Positions 16,927-26,441 are shown, counted from the stretch's first letter. The stretch is 44,388 bases of DNA from an uncultured Flavobacteriales bacterium (GCA_938074325.1 CALJFZ010000031.1:1-44388), one strand, 5' to 3'. The notes: generated by a model not told the origin, from the sequence alone. Translations and numbers: made by a program.

Positions 16927-18321
16927 ATGTCTGCCTGCAAACCTTATATCGACTCCAACCGAAATCGCTTCCTTGAAGAGCTGTTCGAACTCCTTCGTGT
17001 CCCATCCATCTCTGCCGACCCAGCGTACGCCGGGGACGTTCAAAAATGCGCGGAACTGGTGGCCAAACAACTCGAAGCTGCAGGCGGTGAAAACGTTGAA
17101 ATTATTCCCACAGCTGGTTATCCGGTGGTGTACGGCGAGAAAATCGTTTCTCCCGATGCGCCTACCGTTTTGGTTTATGGCCACTACGATGTACAGCCTG
17201 CAGACCCGCTGGAATTGTGGGATGCACCTGCGTTTGAGCCCATCATCAAAAAGACCGATATCCATCCGGAAGGCGCCATTTTTGCCCGCGGTGCGTGCGA
17301 CGATAAGGGACAGTTTTTCATGCACGTGAAGGCCCTCGAAGCCATGGTGCAAAGCGATGCCTTGCACTGCAACGTCAAATTCATGATCGAGGGTGAAGAA
17401 GAAGTGGGCTCCGAGCATTTGGACGATTTCCTTGAAACCCACCGGGAGAAGATTGCCGCGGACATCGTCCTCGTCAGCGATACCGGAATCATTGCCAACG
17501 ACGTGCCGTCGATCACGGTCGGTCTGCGTGGCTTGAGCTATGTGGAGGTGGAAGTCACCGGGCCCAACCGGGATTTGCACTCAGGACTCTACGGTGGTGC
17601 TGCTCCGAACCCGATCAACATCTTGTGCGAAATGATTGCCTCCCTCAAGGACGAAGACCAACGCATTACAGTGGAGGGATTCTACGACGATGTGGTGGAA
17701 CTGTCCCGTGAGGAGCGCGACGCGATGGCCGAGGCCCCATTCAGCGAGGAGGAGTACAAGCGAAGCATCGACATCGGAGCCGTGGAAGGGGAGAAAGGGT
17801 ACACCGCGCCCGAGCGCATGAGCATCCGACCCACCTTGGACGTAAATGGCATGTGGGGCGGTTACACCGGCGACGGGGCCAAAACCGTTATTGCGAGTAA
17901 AGCCACTGCCAAGATTTCCATGCGCCTGGTCCCGAATCAAGATCCGGAGAAAATCACAGCGCAGTTCATGCGCCATTTCGAAGCCATCGCGCCGCCGTCG
18001 GTCAAGGTGAAAATCACCCCTATGCACGGCGGTGAAGCAGCAGTGACGCCCACCGATTCGGTGGCTTACCGTGCGGCGTCTGCGGCGATGGAGGCCACGT
18101 TTGGCCGGAAACCCGTGCCGTTCCGAGGCGGAGGTTCCATTCCCATTGTATCCAGCTTCGAACGCATTTTGGGACTGAAGACGGTGCTGATGGGCTTTGG
18201 GTTAGACAGCGATGCCATTCACTCGCCCAATGAGCACTACGGAGTCTTCAATTACTTCAAAGGAATCGAAACCATTCCGTTGTTCCACGAGCATTTTGCG
18301 CGATTGAGCGCGGAAGGATGA
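16927..18321 (+). CDS. M20-family metallopeptidase (dipeptidase)
   Basis: A 464-aa co-catalytic zinc peptidase of family M20, probably a cytoplasmic dipeptidase as no signal peptide is seen. Metal-site motifs are YGHYDVQPAD (H86, D88), RGACDDKGQ (D125), EGEEEVGSEH (from 155), VLVSDTG, and the C-terminal DAIHSPNEHY. The dimerisation domain lies between, with DLHSGLYGG. It starts at ATG 16927; the frame also opens at TTG 16921. Its stop overlaps the next gene by four bases (ATGA), so it is coupled to the LEA-type lipoprotein and through it to the large propeller protein, which suggests a shared role in peptide use, although that is inference. Confidence 0.93.
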   Translation: MSACKPYIDSNRNRFLEELFELLRVPSISADPAYAGDVQKCAELVAKQLEAAGGENVEIIPTAGYPVVYGEKIVSPDAPTVLVYGHYDVQPADPLELWDAPAFEPIIKKTDIHPEGAIFARGACDDKGQFFMHVKALEAMVQSDALHCNVKFMIEGEEEVGSEHLDDFLETHREKIAADIVLVSDTGIIANDVPSITVGLRGLSYVEVEVTGPNRDLHSGLYGGAAPNPINILCEMIASLKDEDQRITVEGFYDDVVELSREERDAMAEAPFSEEEYKRSIDIGAVEGEKGYTAPERMSIRPTLDVNGMWGGYTGDGAKTVIASKATAKISMRLVPNQDPEKITAQFMRHFEAIAPPSVKVKITPMHGGEAAVTPTDSVAYRAASAAMEATFGRKPVPFRGGGSIPIVSSFERILGLKTVLMGFGLDSDAIHSPNEHYGVFNYFKGIETIPLFHEHFARLSAEG

Positions 18322-18767
18322 GGTTGGCCCTCGCCTTGATGACGTGCTTGCTTGTCGGATGCACTGCGCTGCAGCCGGTGGAGGTGGTGCGCGTGGATGG
18401 GTTGAGCGACCTCCGCATTTCACGCGGGGGCATTGGAGGCGAATTGACCTTGGTGGTGAACAACCCCAACCCGGTTGCCATATCGGCGGAATTCATCGAT
18501 GTGCAACTGTCGATCAGCGGCACCCCAGTAGGGGAAGTGCAGCTGCCTTATTCCCAATCGATTCCCAAAGGCACCAATCAAACCCTTCAGCTCAGCATTC
18601 AGGCTGAGACCAAAGCGTTGTTGGGTGTGTTGGAGTCAAATTTGATGCGGTTTTTGACCGGTGAAGAAGTGGAAGTCCGGGTCGTAGGCGAAGTCAGGGG
18701 AAGCGCCCTGGGCATCGCCGTCGGTATTCCGGTGGATTCCAAACAGAACATGAAAATTCAATTGTGA
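18318..18767 (+). CDS. LEA type 2 (WHy-domain) lipoprotein
   Basis: A 149-aa lipoprotein: a short signal peptide ends in the lipobox LLVGC (Cys15), followed by one LEA_2/WHy domain (LTLVVNNPNPVAISAEFIDVQLSISG is its central part, then PKGTNQTLQLSIQ). In bacteria such domains are small immunoglobulin-like beta-sandwiches at the envelope, of unclear role. The protein should be tethered to a membrane by its lipid. The start overlaps the M20 peptidase stop (ATGA) and its TGA shares a base with the next ATG (TGATG), so all three genes are coupled. Confidence 0.85.
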   Translation: MRLALALMTCLLVGCTALQPVEVVRVDGLSDLRISRGGIGGELTLVVNNPNPVAISAEFIDVQLSISGTPVGEVQLPYSQSIPKGTNQTLQLSIQAETKALLGVLESNLMRFLTGEEVEVRVVGEVRGSALGIAVGIPVDSKQNMKIQL

Positions 18768-21700
18768 TGTACACAGAACGAATCAAAGCAGTGGGGCTCA
18801 CGCTCCTGTTGGTATGGGGGACGACTTTGGCTTTTGGCCAAGACGTAGACGCTATCATCGAAGGCATGAACGTGCGGCACATCGGGCCCGGAGCCATGAG
18901 CGGCCGCGTTACCACCATTGATGTTCAGCGCGACCGACCGGAGGTCATTTACATTGGCACAGCGAGTGGGGGACTTTGGCGATCCGAAACGGCAGGGGTC
19001 GAATGGGAACCGTTGTTTGACGACCAGCCCACCCAGAGCATTGGGGCGGTGGCCATTGCTCCGTCCAACCCGGATGTGATTTGGGCAGGAACAGGGGAAG
19101 GCAATCCACGCAATAGCCACTCCAGTGGCCGTGGGGTGTACCGCAGCATTGACGGCGGTGCGACGTGGGAATTAATGGGGCTGGAAGGGACCCGCAACAT
19201 CCACCGCATCATCGTCCACCCGACAGATCATAAAACGGTGTGGGTAGGCGCCATCGGCACCGCTTGGGGAGACAGCCCCGATCGCGGCATCTACAAGACG
19301 ACCGACGGGGGCCAAACATGGACCCACCAGCTGTACATCGACGAGCGCACCGGCGTTGCCGACATGATCATTGACCCCTCCAATCCCGATAAACTCATTG
19401 CAGCCCTTTGGTCTCACCGCCGCGAGCCGTGGTTCTTTACCAGCGGGGGCGATGGCAGCGGATTGTACATCACGCACGACGGGGGCGAAAATTGGAAAGA
19501 GCTCACAGAAGACGATGGCCTGCCAGGAGGAGAGATTGGTCGCATTGGCCTGACCATCAGCGAAGCCAACCCCGATGTGGTTTACGCGTTGATTGAATCG
19601 AAATCAACAGGTCTTTACCATTCCTTGGATGGCGGATTAAGTTGGTCATTGATCCAAGGCAAACAGGTGGGCAACCGGCCGTTTTACTACGCGGACATCT
19701 ACGCCGATCCGTCGGACGAAAACCGCCTCTTCAACCTCTACTCCATGGTGGATCTGAGTGAAGACGGGGGCAGAACCTTCCGGACCATCCTTCCCTACAG
19801 CGGAGTGCATCCGGACCACCATGCGTTTTACATCCACCCGGATGATCCCAACTTCCTCATCAATGGAAACGACGGAGGTCTGAACATCAGCCGCGATGGC
19901 GGAGCGACCTGGACGTTCGTCAACAACCTGCCTTTGGGCCAATTCTACCACATCGCCGTGGACAATGCCGTGCCGTACCGGATATACGGCGGCATGCAGG
20001 ACAACGGTTCGTGGGTCGGTCCAAGTGAAGTGTGGCACGTGGGCGGCATCCGGAATGAGGATTGGCAGGAAATTCTGTTCGGCGACGGATTTGACGTTTT
20101 GCCGGCTCCCGGTGATTTGAATACCGCGTATGCGATGTACCAAGGCGGTGGATTGTCGCGCATCGACCTTCGGAACGGAGATGGAGCATCCATTCAACCG
20201 GTCCCGCACGATTCAACCAACCTTCGCTTTGCTTGGAATGCAGCGATTGCCGCCGATCCTTTCGAGCCCAATGGCGTTTACTTCGGATCGCAATTTGTCC
20301 ACCACAGCACAGACCGCGGAAACACGTGGACGGTAAAGAGCCCGGATTTGACCACCAACGACCCGGACAAACAAAACCAAGCGCAATCCGGTGGATTGAC
20401 CATCGATGCCACCAAGGCCGAAAACCACTGCACCATCTTGTGCATTGCACCGAATCCTTTGCGCGAAGGCGAGATTTGGGTGGGCACGGACGACGGACGC
20501 ATCCAGCACACCACCGACGGCGGAGAGACGTGGACAGACCATGCCTTGGACATGAAGCGATTCCCACAAGGGGCTTGGATTCCTCAAATTCACGTGAGTC
20601 CGCACGATGCCGATGAAGTCTACGTCGTGGTTAACGATTACCGCCGCAACAATTGGCAGCCCTACCTGTACCGCACGACGGATGCGGGCGAATCATGGGT
20701 TCGGCTGGTATTGGAAGGCGGCGAAGTTACTGGGCACGTTTTGAGCGTGGTACAGGATCCCGAGGTGCCTTCGTTGCTCTTCTTGGGCACCGAGGAAGGC
20801 CTGTTCGTCAGCTTTGATCGCGGGGCGAACTGGAAGCGATGGACCCACGAAGTGCCATCGGTGCCGGTGCGTGACATGGTGATCCACCCGCGTGACGGCG
20901 ATTTGGTATTGGGGACGTTTGGACGAGCGGCCTATGTCATCGATGACTTGGCCCCATTGCGGGACCTGGCGGCTGAAGGGAATGGCCTAATGGAGGAGAA
21001 CGTACGTGTGTTTGCCATTCCGGATGCGTACCAAGTGAATTTCCGTCGCCATGCAGGTGCACGGTTCCCAGCGGACCATTTTTGGAGTGGGGAGAATTAC
21101 GGCGGTGGTGCCCGCGTGCAGTTTTACGTGCATCCCGATACAGCCGCGGCATACGGGGAAGACGATTTGAAGTGGAGCGTGCTCAATGCAAATGGAGACA
21201 CCCTGCGAAACGGAGCCATGACGGCGGACGGAGGCATTCAAACCATGCGTTGGCGGTTCGACACCAATGGTATGGATTGGCCGTCACGCCAGCTCAAGAA
21301 GAAGAAGGATACCCCCAGTGGAGGAGGTCCGGACGTCTTGCCCGGTACGTATACGCTGGCGATGGCATTGGGCGACCATACGGGCAGTGCAGAAGTGACG
21401 GTGCACCCGGATCCACGTGTACCGTATGACCGGCAAACACACGAGGCGCGCAACCTTCATCAACGCATCGCCATGGAAGCTGCGAAGCCCATAGCAGAGG
21501 GAATGAACGAAATCCAGCGCATGGTCGCGACCATCGAAACCGTGCAGGGCGATTTGAAGTGGATCCCCGACTCGCTTAAGGAGGAAGCCAATGCATTGAC
21601 GGATTCGCTCACAGGTGAGCTAGCCCGCGTGGAAGAACTGTATTACGAACCCAAGGACTTCAAAGGCATTGAGAGCGTGACTGAGCGCCTCTCGTCGGTC

Positions 21701-21907
21701 ATGTGGACGGCGTTTTCTATCAATGGAGGGGCGGAAGCACCCGGCGGCAATGCACAGCGCGCGCTGGAACGCTTGCACACGGAAGGTGCTGCCTTTGCGG
21801 AAGAAGTCCGAGTGATTCAGGAAGGACTATGGAAAGAATGGCTGGCAGCTGTGGAAGCCATTGACCGTTCACCGGCCCGTCTGTACGAAGGAACGCAGAA
21901 AGACTGA
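18767..21907 (+). CDS. Large Asp-box (sortilin/VPS10-like) beta-propeller protein
   Basis: A 1046-aa exported protein. A signal peptide ends near AFGQD. About 700 residues form BNR/Asp-box repeats: I count 11 S/TxDGGxTW-like motifs, such as SIDGGATW, TTDGGQTW, THDGGENW, SRDGGATW and TTDGGETW, with spacing typical of the ten-bladed sortilin/VPS10-like propeller. After this come a small beta domain and a helical C-terminal part (LHQRIAMEAAKPIAEGMNEIQ). There is no T9SS sorting domain and no lipobox. Bacteroidota proteins of this kind are often labelled glycosyl hydrolase, but no catalytic residues can be named, so the label would be unsafe. ATG 18767 shares a base with the upstream TGA; GTG 18764 is an alternative. 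Confidence 0.88.
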   Translation: MYTERIKAVGLTLLLVWGTTLAFGQDVDAIIEGMNVRHIGPGAMSGRVTTIDVQRDRPEVIYIGTASGGLWRSETAGVEWEPLFDDQPTQSIGAVAIAPSNPDVIWAGTGEGNPRNSHSSGRGVYRSIDGGATWELMGLEGTRNIHRIIVHPTDHKTVWVGAIGTAWGDSPDRGIYKTTDGGQTWTHQLYIDERTGVADMIIDPSNPDKLIAALWSHRREPWFFTSGGDGSGLYITHDGGENWKELTEDDGLPGGEIGRIGLTISEANPDVVYALIESKSTGLYHSLDGGLSWSLIQGKQVGNRPFYYADIYADPSDENRLFNLYSMVDLSEDGGRTFRTILPYSGVHPDHHAFYIHPDDPNFLINGNDGGLNISRDGGATWTFVNNLPLGQFYHIAVDNAVPYRIYGGMQDNGSWVGPSEVWHVGGIRNEDWQEILFGDGFDVLPAPGDLNTAYAMYQGGGLSRIDLRNGDGASIQPVPHDSTNLRFAWNAAIAADPFEPNGVYFGSQFVHHSTDRGNTWTVKSPDLTTNDPDKQNQAQSGGLTIDATKAENHCTILCIAPNPLREGEIWVGTDDGRIQHTTDGGETWTDHALDMKRFPQGAWIPQIHVSPHDADEVYVVVNDYRRNNWQPYLYRTTDAGESWVRLVLEGGEVTGHVLSVVQDPEVPSLLFLGTEEGLFVSFDRGANWKRWTHEVPSVPVRDMVIHPRDGDLVLGTFGRAAYVIDDLAPLRDLAAEGNGLMEENVRVFAIPDAYQVNFRRHAGARFPADHFWSGENYGGGARVQFYVHPDTAAAYGEDDLKWSVLNANGDTLRNGAMTADGGIQTMRWRFDTNGMDWPSRQLKKKKDTPSGGGPDVLPGTYTLAMALGDHTGSAEVTVHPDPRVPYDRQTHEARNLHQRIAMEAAKPIAEGMNEIQRMVATIETVQGDLKWIPDSLKEEANALTDSLTGELARVEELYYEPKDFKGIESVTERLSSVMWTAFSINGGAEAPGGNAQRALERLHTEGAAFAEEVRVIQEGLWKEWLAAVEAIDRSPARLYEGTQKD

Positions 21908-21915
21908 TCGAGGCC

Positions 21916-22551
21916 TCATCCGAGGCGCCAGGTAACCATCCATTGTATGGCCATGTTCATCATGAAGTTGTCCCAGCGGAGGATGGGTTGGTCAGGTCGC
22001 TCGCTGATGGGCAATAAACTCTGAGAAAGTCGCACCTCGAGGGCGGCATTTTCGGACCATTGGTACCCGGCCTGAAGAACGCCGCCAAGGTCGACAGCGT
22101 TGAGTTCGAGGTAGCTCAGGTCGCTGTACCCGTTGCCGTAGAAATCTTCTTCTGCGGCGACCAGGACACTCGGTTGCAGGCCTGCGCCCCACCACCAATC
22201 TGTCGAGGGGTTCCACGTGCGGATGAGCGGCAAATCGATGTAGGTGAATCGGTACCGCCACGAATTGAAATCGCCGTTTTTGGTGTCGGGAACTCTGCGG
22301 CTTCCTTTCTGGGTGTAGAAGATGCCAAACTGCACCCCGTCGCGGCTGCTGCGGCGCATATCGATGGTTGCACCTGAGGACAGCCCAAACTTATTGAAGC
22401 CGGAAATCTGATCTCCATGTACCTGCGAAGCGGAAAAACCGAGGTGAAGGCGCGCAGAGAACTTCAGGGGTTCTTCCTGTGCCGCCGCGTGGGTAAGAGA
22501 CCCAACGGCCAACATCACGGCAGGAAGCAGGGCAAGGAGGTTGCGCACCAT
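21916..22551 (-). CDS. PorT-family outer-membrane beta-barrel protein
   Basis: A 211-aa protein with a signal peptide ending at THAAAQ and a run of amphipathic strands (FSARLHLGFSASQVHGDQ, GLSSGATIDM, GVQFGIFYTQKGS, YIDLPLIRTW, ALEVRLSQSLLPI) ending in a Trp/Leu-rich last strand. This is the outer-membrane beta-barrel type 2 (PorT-like) pattern. PorT itself takes part in T9SS function in some species, but the family is large and most members have unknown roles, so no gene name is given. The start ATG 22551 shares its A with the stop of the Omp28 gene (TGATG), so it is coupled to that gene and ends the operon. Confidence 0.85.
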   Translation of the reverse strand: MVRNLLALLPAVMLAVGSLTHAAAQEEPLKFSARLHLGFSASQVHGDQISGFNKFGLSSGATIDMRRSSRDGVQFGIFYTQKGSRRVPDTKNGDFNSWRYRFTYIDLPLIRTWNPSTDWWWGAGLQPSVLVAAEEDFYGNGYSDLSYLELNAVDLGGVLQAGYQWSENAALEVRLSQSLLPISERPDQPILRWDNFMMNMAIQWMVTWRLG

Positions 22552-23435
22552 CAATCCATGTGAATTTCGGCTACGTTCACCACGTATCCGTTGGCATCCG
22601 ACAACACGGCCAACACGGTCGCGTTATCAACCACCCATGTTTCGTCCCATGTGAACGTCGCAGACTGTGTGGCCACGTCACCGGCAGATGCGCCGCCTGC
22701 GACGTCACCAAACCCGATGCCCAGTGCTCCGTGCACGGAGCCCCTCAGCACGTGGTTGAATTCATAGTCTTCGACGACCTCCGGGTCAGCCGAGTAGTCC
22801 AACTGATAATCGATTATGTGCGACTCCAGAATGAGCCAGGCGACTTGAATAGGGCCTGCCACATCTTCGTAAAAGGTCCCGTGCAGGTGGAGGTTCAAAT
22901 GCCCGTTGGCTGGGACCCACTCGTAATCGTACTGCAATCCCACAGCGGGGTCAATGGCCATCTCATTCACGGCCTGCTCTTCCCATTGGGCTGGCGGCCA
23001 AAATGCCCCGACTCCGCCTATGCGGTTGATGCGGCCGAGGGGATTGGCTTGAAAGTCCAATTGGTCCCAGAAGACATCCCCCTCTTCGGTGGTCCAATCC
23101 GTATCGAAATAACCGTCGTCCGTGACTGCGAGGTTGCCTGCGTGGATGGCCATGACACTTACGCGGTCGGCATAGTTCGCAGCGATGTCTTCCGCGATGA
23201 CTCCTGCTGCTGGGCAGTTGCCGCATTGGTGCGCGGTAAAGTCCTCGACGAGTACACGCTTAACGGCATCGCCTTGCGGGAGGGGTTCAAAATTAGGCGC
23301 CTCACCGTACACCTCCTCGAGGTAATTCGTGGTGATGGGGATGACAGGGTCTTCAATTTCATCGCATCCAATCGCGCCCACAGAAAGGGCGAAGAGGATG
23401 ACTCCGTAGAAAAGCGGACGTTGCATTGTGGTCAT
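22551..23435 (-). CDS. Omp28-related thioredoxin-fold lipoprotein
   Basis: A 294-aa lipoprotein. The lipobox VGAIGC puts the lipid at Cys24, and the acidic residues right after it (DEIED) are of the kind linked in Bacteroidota with export to the cell surface. The Omp28 domain follows, with the thioredoxin-like active site QCGNCP (C71, C74), EDFTAHQ before it and VSVMAIHAGN after it. The second half is a beta-rich domain. The start overlaps the stop of the upstream thioredoxin-T9SS gene (ATGA), so the two, and the PorT-like protein after it, are one transcript. It probably does thiol chemistry at the outer membrane. Confidence 0.88.
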   Translation of the reverse strand: MTTMQRPLFYGVILFALSVGAIGCDEIEDPVIPITTNYLEEVYGEAPNFEPLPQGDAVKRVLVEDFTAHQCGNCPAAGVIAEDIAANYADRVSVMAIHAGNLAVTDDGYFDTDWTTEEGDVFWDQLDFQANPLGRINRIGGVGAFWPPAQWEEQAVNEMAIDPAVGLQYDYEWVPANGHLNLHLHGTFYEDVAGPIQVAWLILESHIIDYQLDYSADPEVVEDYEFNHVLRGSVHGALGIGFGDVAGGASAGDVATQSATFTWDETWVVDNATVLAVLSDANGYVVNVAEIHMD

Positions 23436-24868
23436 GAACGGACAAAGGATTGGCTGACGGTGCGGTTGCCGTCGGTCAGGGTCAAAATGTAAAATCCAAC
23501 TTCCAGATGTTCGAGGTCCAAGGTCCAGGTGTGGCCAGTGCTTTTGCGCTGTTCGCTGTGGATCAATTTGCCGTGGGCATCCCGGATGTCAATGGATTGG
23601 AGAGCTCGGGCGGAGAGGCCTTGGAGCGTGATACGGCCTGCAGTCGGGTTCGGGTACAACGTGACGGGGAGAGCGGACGTCTCGGCGACGCTCATGTTGA
23701 TTTCGTTCACCAGGAACCCCTTATTCAGGTCGGTCCAATTCCCGTTGTTGTTCAATGTGAAAATGGTGTTGATGTTCTCACCTCCTTCATTGAATGTACT
23801 GATGTCGCAGGCGACGTCGCCGCCGTTACCGATGAGGTCGTAGATGGTAAAGTTGTAGCAGCCTGTTGCGCCAAGGTTTACCCACCATTCGTAATCGGTC
23901 TGGTTTTCGGTCATGTCGCCAAATTCAATTCCGGCCACTTCATCGCCTGAATCGTCCGTGATCGACCAGCGGTTATCCCCCGGCATGTTGTCCGTGGTGA
24001 AGCGCACACGCACCAACGAAGTCGCGATTTCACTCGTCAGGTTCATGGTTTCGGAGACGCTGTTGTTGCCATCGTAATCATCTGATGAAGTCACATCGAT
24101 GAAGAACATGGATGTGGAAGGAAAGATTGCTTCGCCCATGTCGATGATCGCCATTTCGTAAGTGTCCAACTCACCGGCCCAATCGTAGGTGAGCAACTCG
24201 GTACCAAACAGCGTGCTCGCTGTGAGGGTGAACGCAGTCAATGGCTCTGTGCCTTGGTTCATGACGCGAACCGAGAGGGGGGTTGGCGTTTCCGGGCAAG
24301 TCCGGTTGGGTCCCAAGTATTCGATGAGGCTTACATCGTTGGGAGAACTGGCTGGAGCGCAATCGCCGGACTGGAAGTAATTGATGTGTGCCGCTGCCGT
24401 CGCCTGTCCGGTTTGTTGAATGAGGCGATTCGGGCATACCGTGAAGATGGTGGGGTAGTAAGCGCATTCGTACAGGTCGAAGATGTTCCCGCCGTTATCG
24501 GCAATGGGGTAGTCTACGCCCGCTGTCCAGTCACCCCATGTGTTGGTGCCTGTACCGTGCAGGTCTTCATCGGTGGTGTTGTCATCCGACTCGATGAACA
24601 GAATGCGCACTTCGTTACTGCCCTCGGGGCCGTGAGCTTCATAAATCTCTTCGAAAACGCCGCTGGTGTGGTAGTTCCAGCAAGGGCCGCACCACGTGGC
24701 CGAAAAGTCGATGATGACGGCATAGCCAGAATCGAGGTAACTGTACAGATTGTGTTCTTCACCGGCAATGTCTGTGACGGTAAAGTCGGGCGCTACACTG
24801 CCGTTTGGCAACTGAGCAAAACCCATTGTTGCAAAGCAGAGGGTTAAGAGGGCAAGGAGGTGTTTCAT
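23432..24868 (-). CDS. Thioredoxin-domain protein with T9SS sorting domain (copy 1)
   Basis: A 478-aa secreted redoxin. A signal peptide (1-18, MGFAQ) is followed by a TlpA/AhpC-type thioredoxin domain with the active site ATWCGPCW (C60, C63) and, further on, DEDLHGTGT, AYYPTIFTVCPN with a cis-Pro-like position. Then come an Ig-like domain (about 190-280), a second beta domain with WSITDDSGDEV and GCYNFTIYDLIGNGG, and a T9SS type A sorting domain (YPNPTAGRITLQG...GFYILTLTDGN). The protein is closely similar along its whole length to the one encoded next upstream. It overlaps the Omp28 gene by four bases. It should act outside the outer membrane as a disulfide-active protein. Confidence 0.88.
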   Translation of the reverse strand: MKHLLALLTLCFATMGFAQLPNGSVAPDFTVTDIAGEEHNLYSYLDSGYAVIIDFSATWCGPCWNYHTSGVFEEIYEAHGPEGSNEVRILFIESDDNTTDEDLHGTGTNTWGDWTAGVDYPIADNGGNIFDLYECAYYPTIFTVCPNRLIQQTGQATAAAHINYFQSGDCAPASSPNDVSLIEYLGPNRTCPETPTPLSVRVMNQGTEPLTAFTLTASTLFGTELLTYDWAGELDTYEMAIIDMGEAIFPSTSMFFIDVTSSDDYDGNNSVSETMNLTSEIATSLVRVRFTTDNMPGDNRWSITDDSGDEVAGIEFGDMTENQTDYEWWVNLGATGCYNFTIYDLIGNGGDVACDISTFNEGGENINTIFTLNNNGNWTDLNKGFLVNEINMSVAETSALPVTLYPNPTAGRITLQGLSARALQSIDIRDAHGKLIHSEQRKSTGHTWTLDLEHLEVGFYILTLTDGNRTVSQSFVRS

Positions 24869-24902
24869 GGCAGTGGATTTAGAATGTGAATATGCACCTT
24901 TT

Positions 24903-24942
24903 TAAACGAAAAATCCGCACCCCCGAAAGGAGGTGCGGATTT
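24903..24942 (-). terminator. Rho-independent terminator between the two redoxin genes
   Basis: A 14-base stem with one wobble pair, AAATCCGCACCTCC against GGGGGTGCGGATTT as read on the minus strand, closes on a small TTTC-type loop and is followed by TTTCG-TTT. It lies 24 bases after the stop of the copy-2 redoxin gene and separates it from copy 1. The T-run is interrupted, so some read-through is possible. Confidence 0.8.
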
Positions 24943-24965
24943 CGCAAAGTGATATGCTTGAAGGA

Positions 24966-26441
24966 TTACTTCAATGTCACGCGCATGGTCGTGGTCTGAC
25001 CACCAGCGTTCAAAGTCACGAGGTAGATGCCCGCAGTTACACCGTTGAAGTCCAACACGTGGTTGTGCTCACCGGCTGGCAAAGTGCCCAAGTTGTCGTT
25101 GATCACCTGCTCACCTACGAGGTTGTAAACAACCAATGAAGCTTCAGCAGCTTCAGCAGTGGTGAATTGCAAGTTGGTTTGGTCAACGAATGGGTTCGGG
25201 AATACGCGGGTAACGTCGCTGAGGGTCTGCTCCTCAACACCAACGTTCACAGAAGTTACGCTCATGCCAGCTGATTCAGCTTCGTAGCCGTAAGAACCGT
25301 TGTAATCGTAGATGGTGCTGATGTACACGATGTCGTCATTGTAAGACTTAACAGTGCAGTAGCCATCGTTTGATCCCCAGATAGAACCGTTGATGCCGTC
25401 GCCGTATGCGTCGGTAATCTCGAACGCGTAGCACCCAGTAGCAGGAACGCTTACCCACCACTCAAATACGTCACCAGCAGCACCTGCAATTGAACCAGGC
25501 GCAACGGCTTCAACAGCAGAGCCCATGTCGTCGGTGATGCTCCATCCGATTTCTTCTGGCCAGTTGTCTACCATGATTTCAACGTGGATCAAGGACGTAG
25601 CGTCCGTGGCCAACTCAACCGCACCCATTGAGGTGTTGTTGACGTTGTTGTCATCAGAAGAAGTGATGGTGATGTCGAAGTTGGTGTCAGCGTCAAACGT
25701 TGCTGTTCCGAGGTCGACGTTGGTGATGCCGTAGGTCTCGAGCTGACCCATCCAGTTGTAAGAAAGGATGCTAGAACCGCCAGCAGACACTTCGATGGTA
25801 GCAGCGGTCAAGTTGTCGAGACCGAGGTTCATCATGTCCACAGACAAGTTCACTGGCTCACCAGGGCAAGCAGTGGTTCCACCTGTGTAACCCAACAATG
25901 CTGGATCGTTTGGCAATGACGCTGCCGCGCAATCGTTTGCACTGAAGATGGCGTGGTGCTCATCTGCACTCGCCTGTCCAGATTCCGTCAAAACACGGTT
26001 AGGGCAGATAGTGTAAATGGTAGGGTAGTAAGCGCCAGCGTAATCGTCGAAGATGGAACCGCCATTGTCGATGATGGGGTAAGTAGTACCGGTTACCCAG
26101 TCACCTTGTGTGGCGGTACCTGTACCGTGCAAATCTTCATCGGTAGTGGTGTCGTCCGCTTCGATGAAGAAGATGCGCAATTCGTCGGTTCCGTCAGGGC
26201 CGTACTCTTCGTACAATTCTTCAAAAACACCGCTGGTGTGGTAGCTCCAGCAAGGGCCGCACCAAGTAGCAGAGAAGTCAACGATGACTTTTTTTCCCTC
26301 GTCGAGGAGGTCGTAGAGGTTGTGCTCCACGCCATTGATGTCAGTGGCGGTGAAGTCAGGCGCAATGCTGCCGTCAGGCAACTGTGCGAACGATGCTGTT
26401 CCGACCATCAGAGCAGCGATCAAAGCGTAAATGTGCTTCAT
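24966..26441 (-). CDS. Thioredoxin-domain protein with T9SS sorting domain (copy 2)
   Basis: A 491-aa paralog of the downstream redoxin with the same plan: signal peptide (ends TASFAQ), thioredoxin domain with ATWCGPCW (C61, C64), DEDLHGTGT and AYYPTIYTICPN, an Ig-like domain, a beta domain with WSITDDMGSAV and GCYAFEITDAYGDGI, and a T9SS type A sorting domain (FPNPFVDQTNLQF...AGIYLVTLNAG). Unlike its neighbours it has its own -7 element and its own terminator, so it is probably a single-gene transcript. By eye its codons favour GCT, GGT, GTT and ACT along with C-ending AAC, TAC, TTC and GAC, more than the flanking genes do, which often marks high expression. Its target is unknown. Confidence 0.9.
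   Translation of the reverse strand: MKHIYALIAALMVGTASFAQLPDGSIAPDFTATDINGVEHNLYDLLDEGKKVIVDFSATWCGPCWSYHTSGVFEELYEEYGPDGTDELRIFFIEADDTTTDEDLHGTGTATQGDWVTGTTYPIIDNGGSIFDDYAGAYYPTIYTICPNRVLTESGQASADEHHAIFSANDCAAASLPNDPALLGYTGGTTACPGEPVNLSVDMMNLGLDNLTAATIEVSAGGSSILSYNWMGQLETYGITNVDLGTATFDADTNFDITITSSDDNNVNNTSMGAVELATDATSLIHVEIMVDNWPEEIGWSITDDMGSAVEAVAPGSIAGAAGDVFEWWVSVPATGCYAFEITDAYGDGINGSIWGSNDGYCTVKSYNDDIVYISTIYDYNGSYGYEAESAGMSVTSVNVGVEEQTLSDVTRVFPNPFVDQTNLQFTTAEAAEASLVVYNLVGEQVINDNLGTLPAGEHNHVLDFNGVTAGIYLVTLNAGGQTTTMRVTLK

Noticed and set aside
18764-21907. Calling the Asp-box protein a glycosyl hydrolase or sialidase
   Set aside because: Asp-boxes are structural; no catalytic Arg triad or other active-site set could be identified.
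22560-23492. 310-codon plus-strand frame opposite the Omp28 gene
   Set aside because: Shadow of a coupled operon of recognised genes; the translated sequence has no recognisable features.
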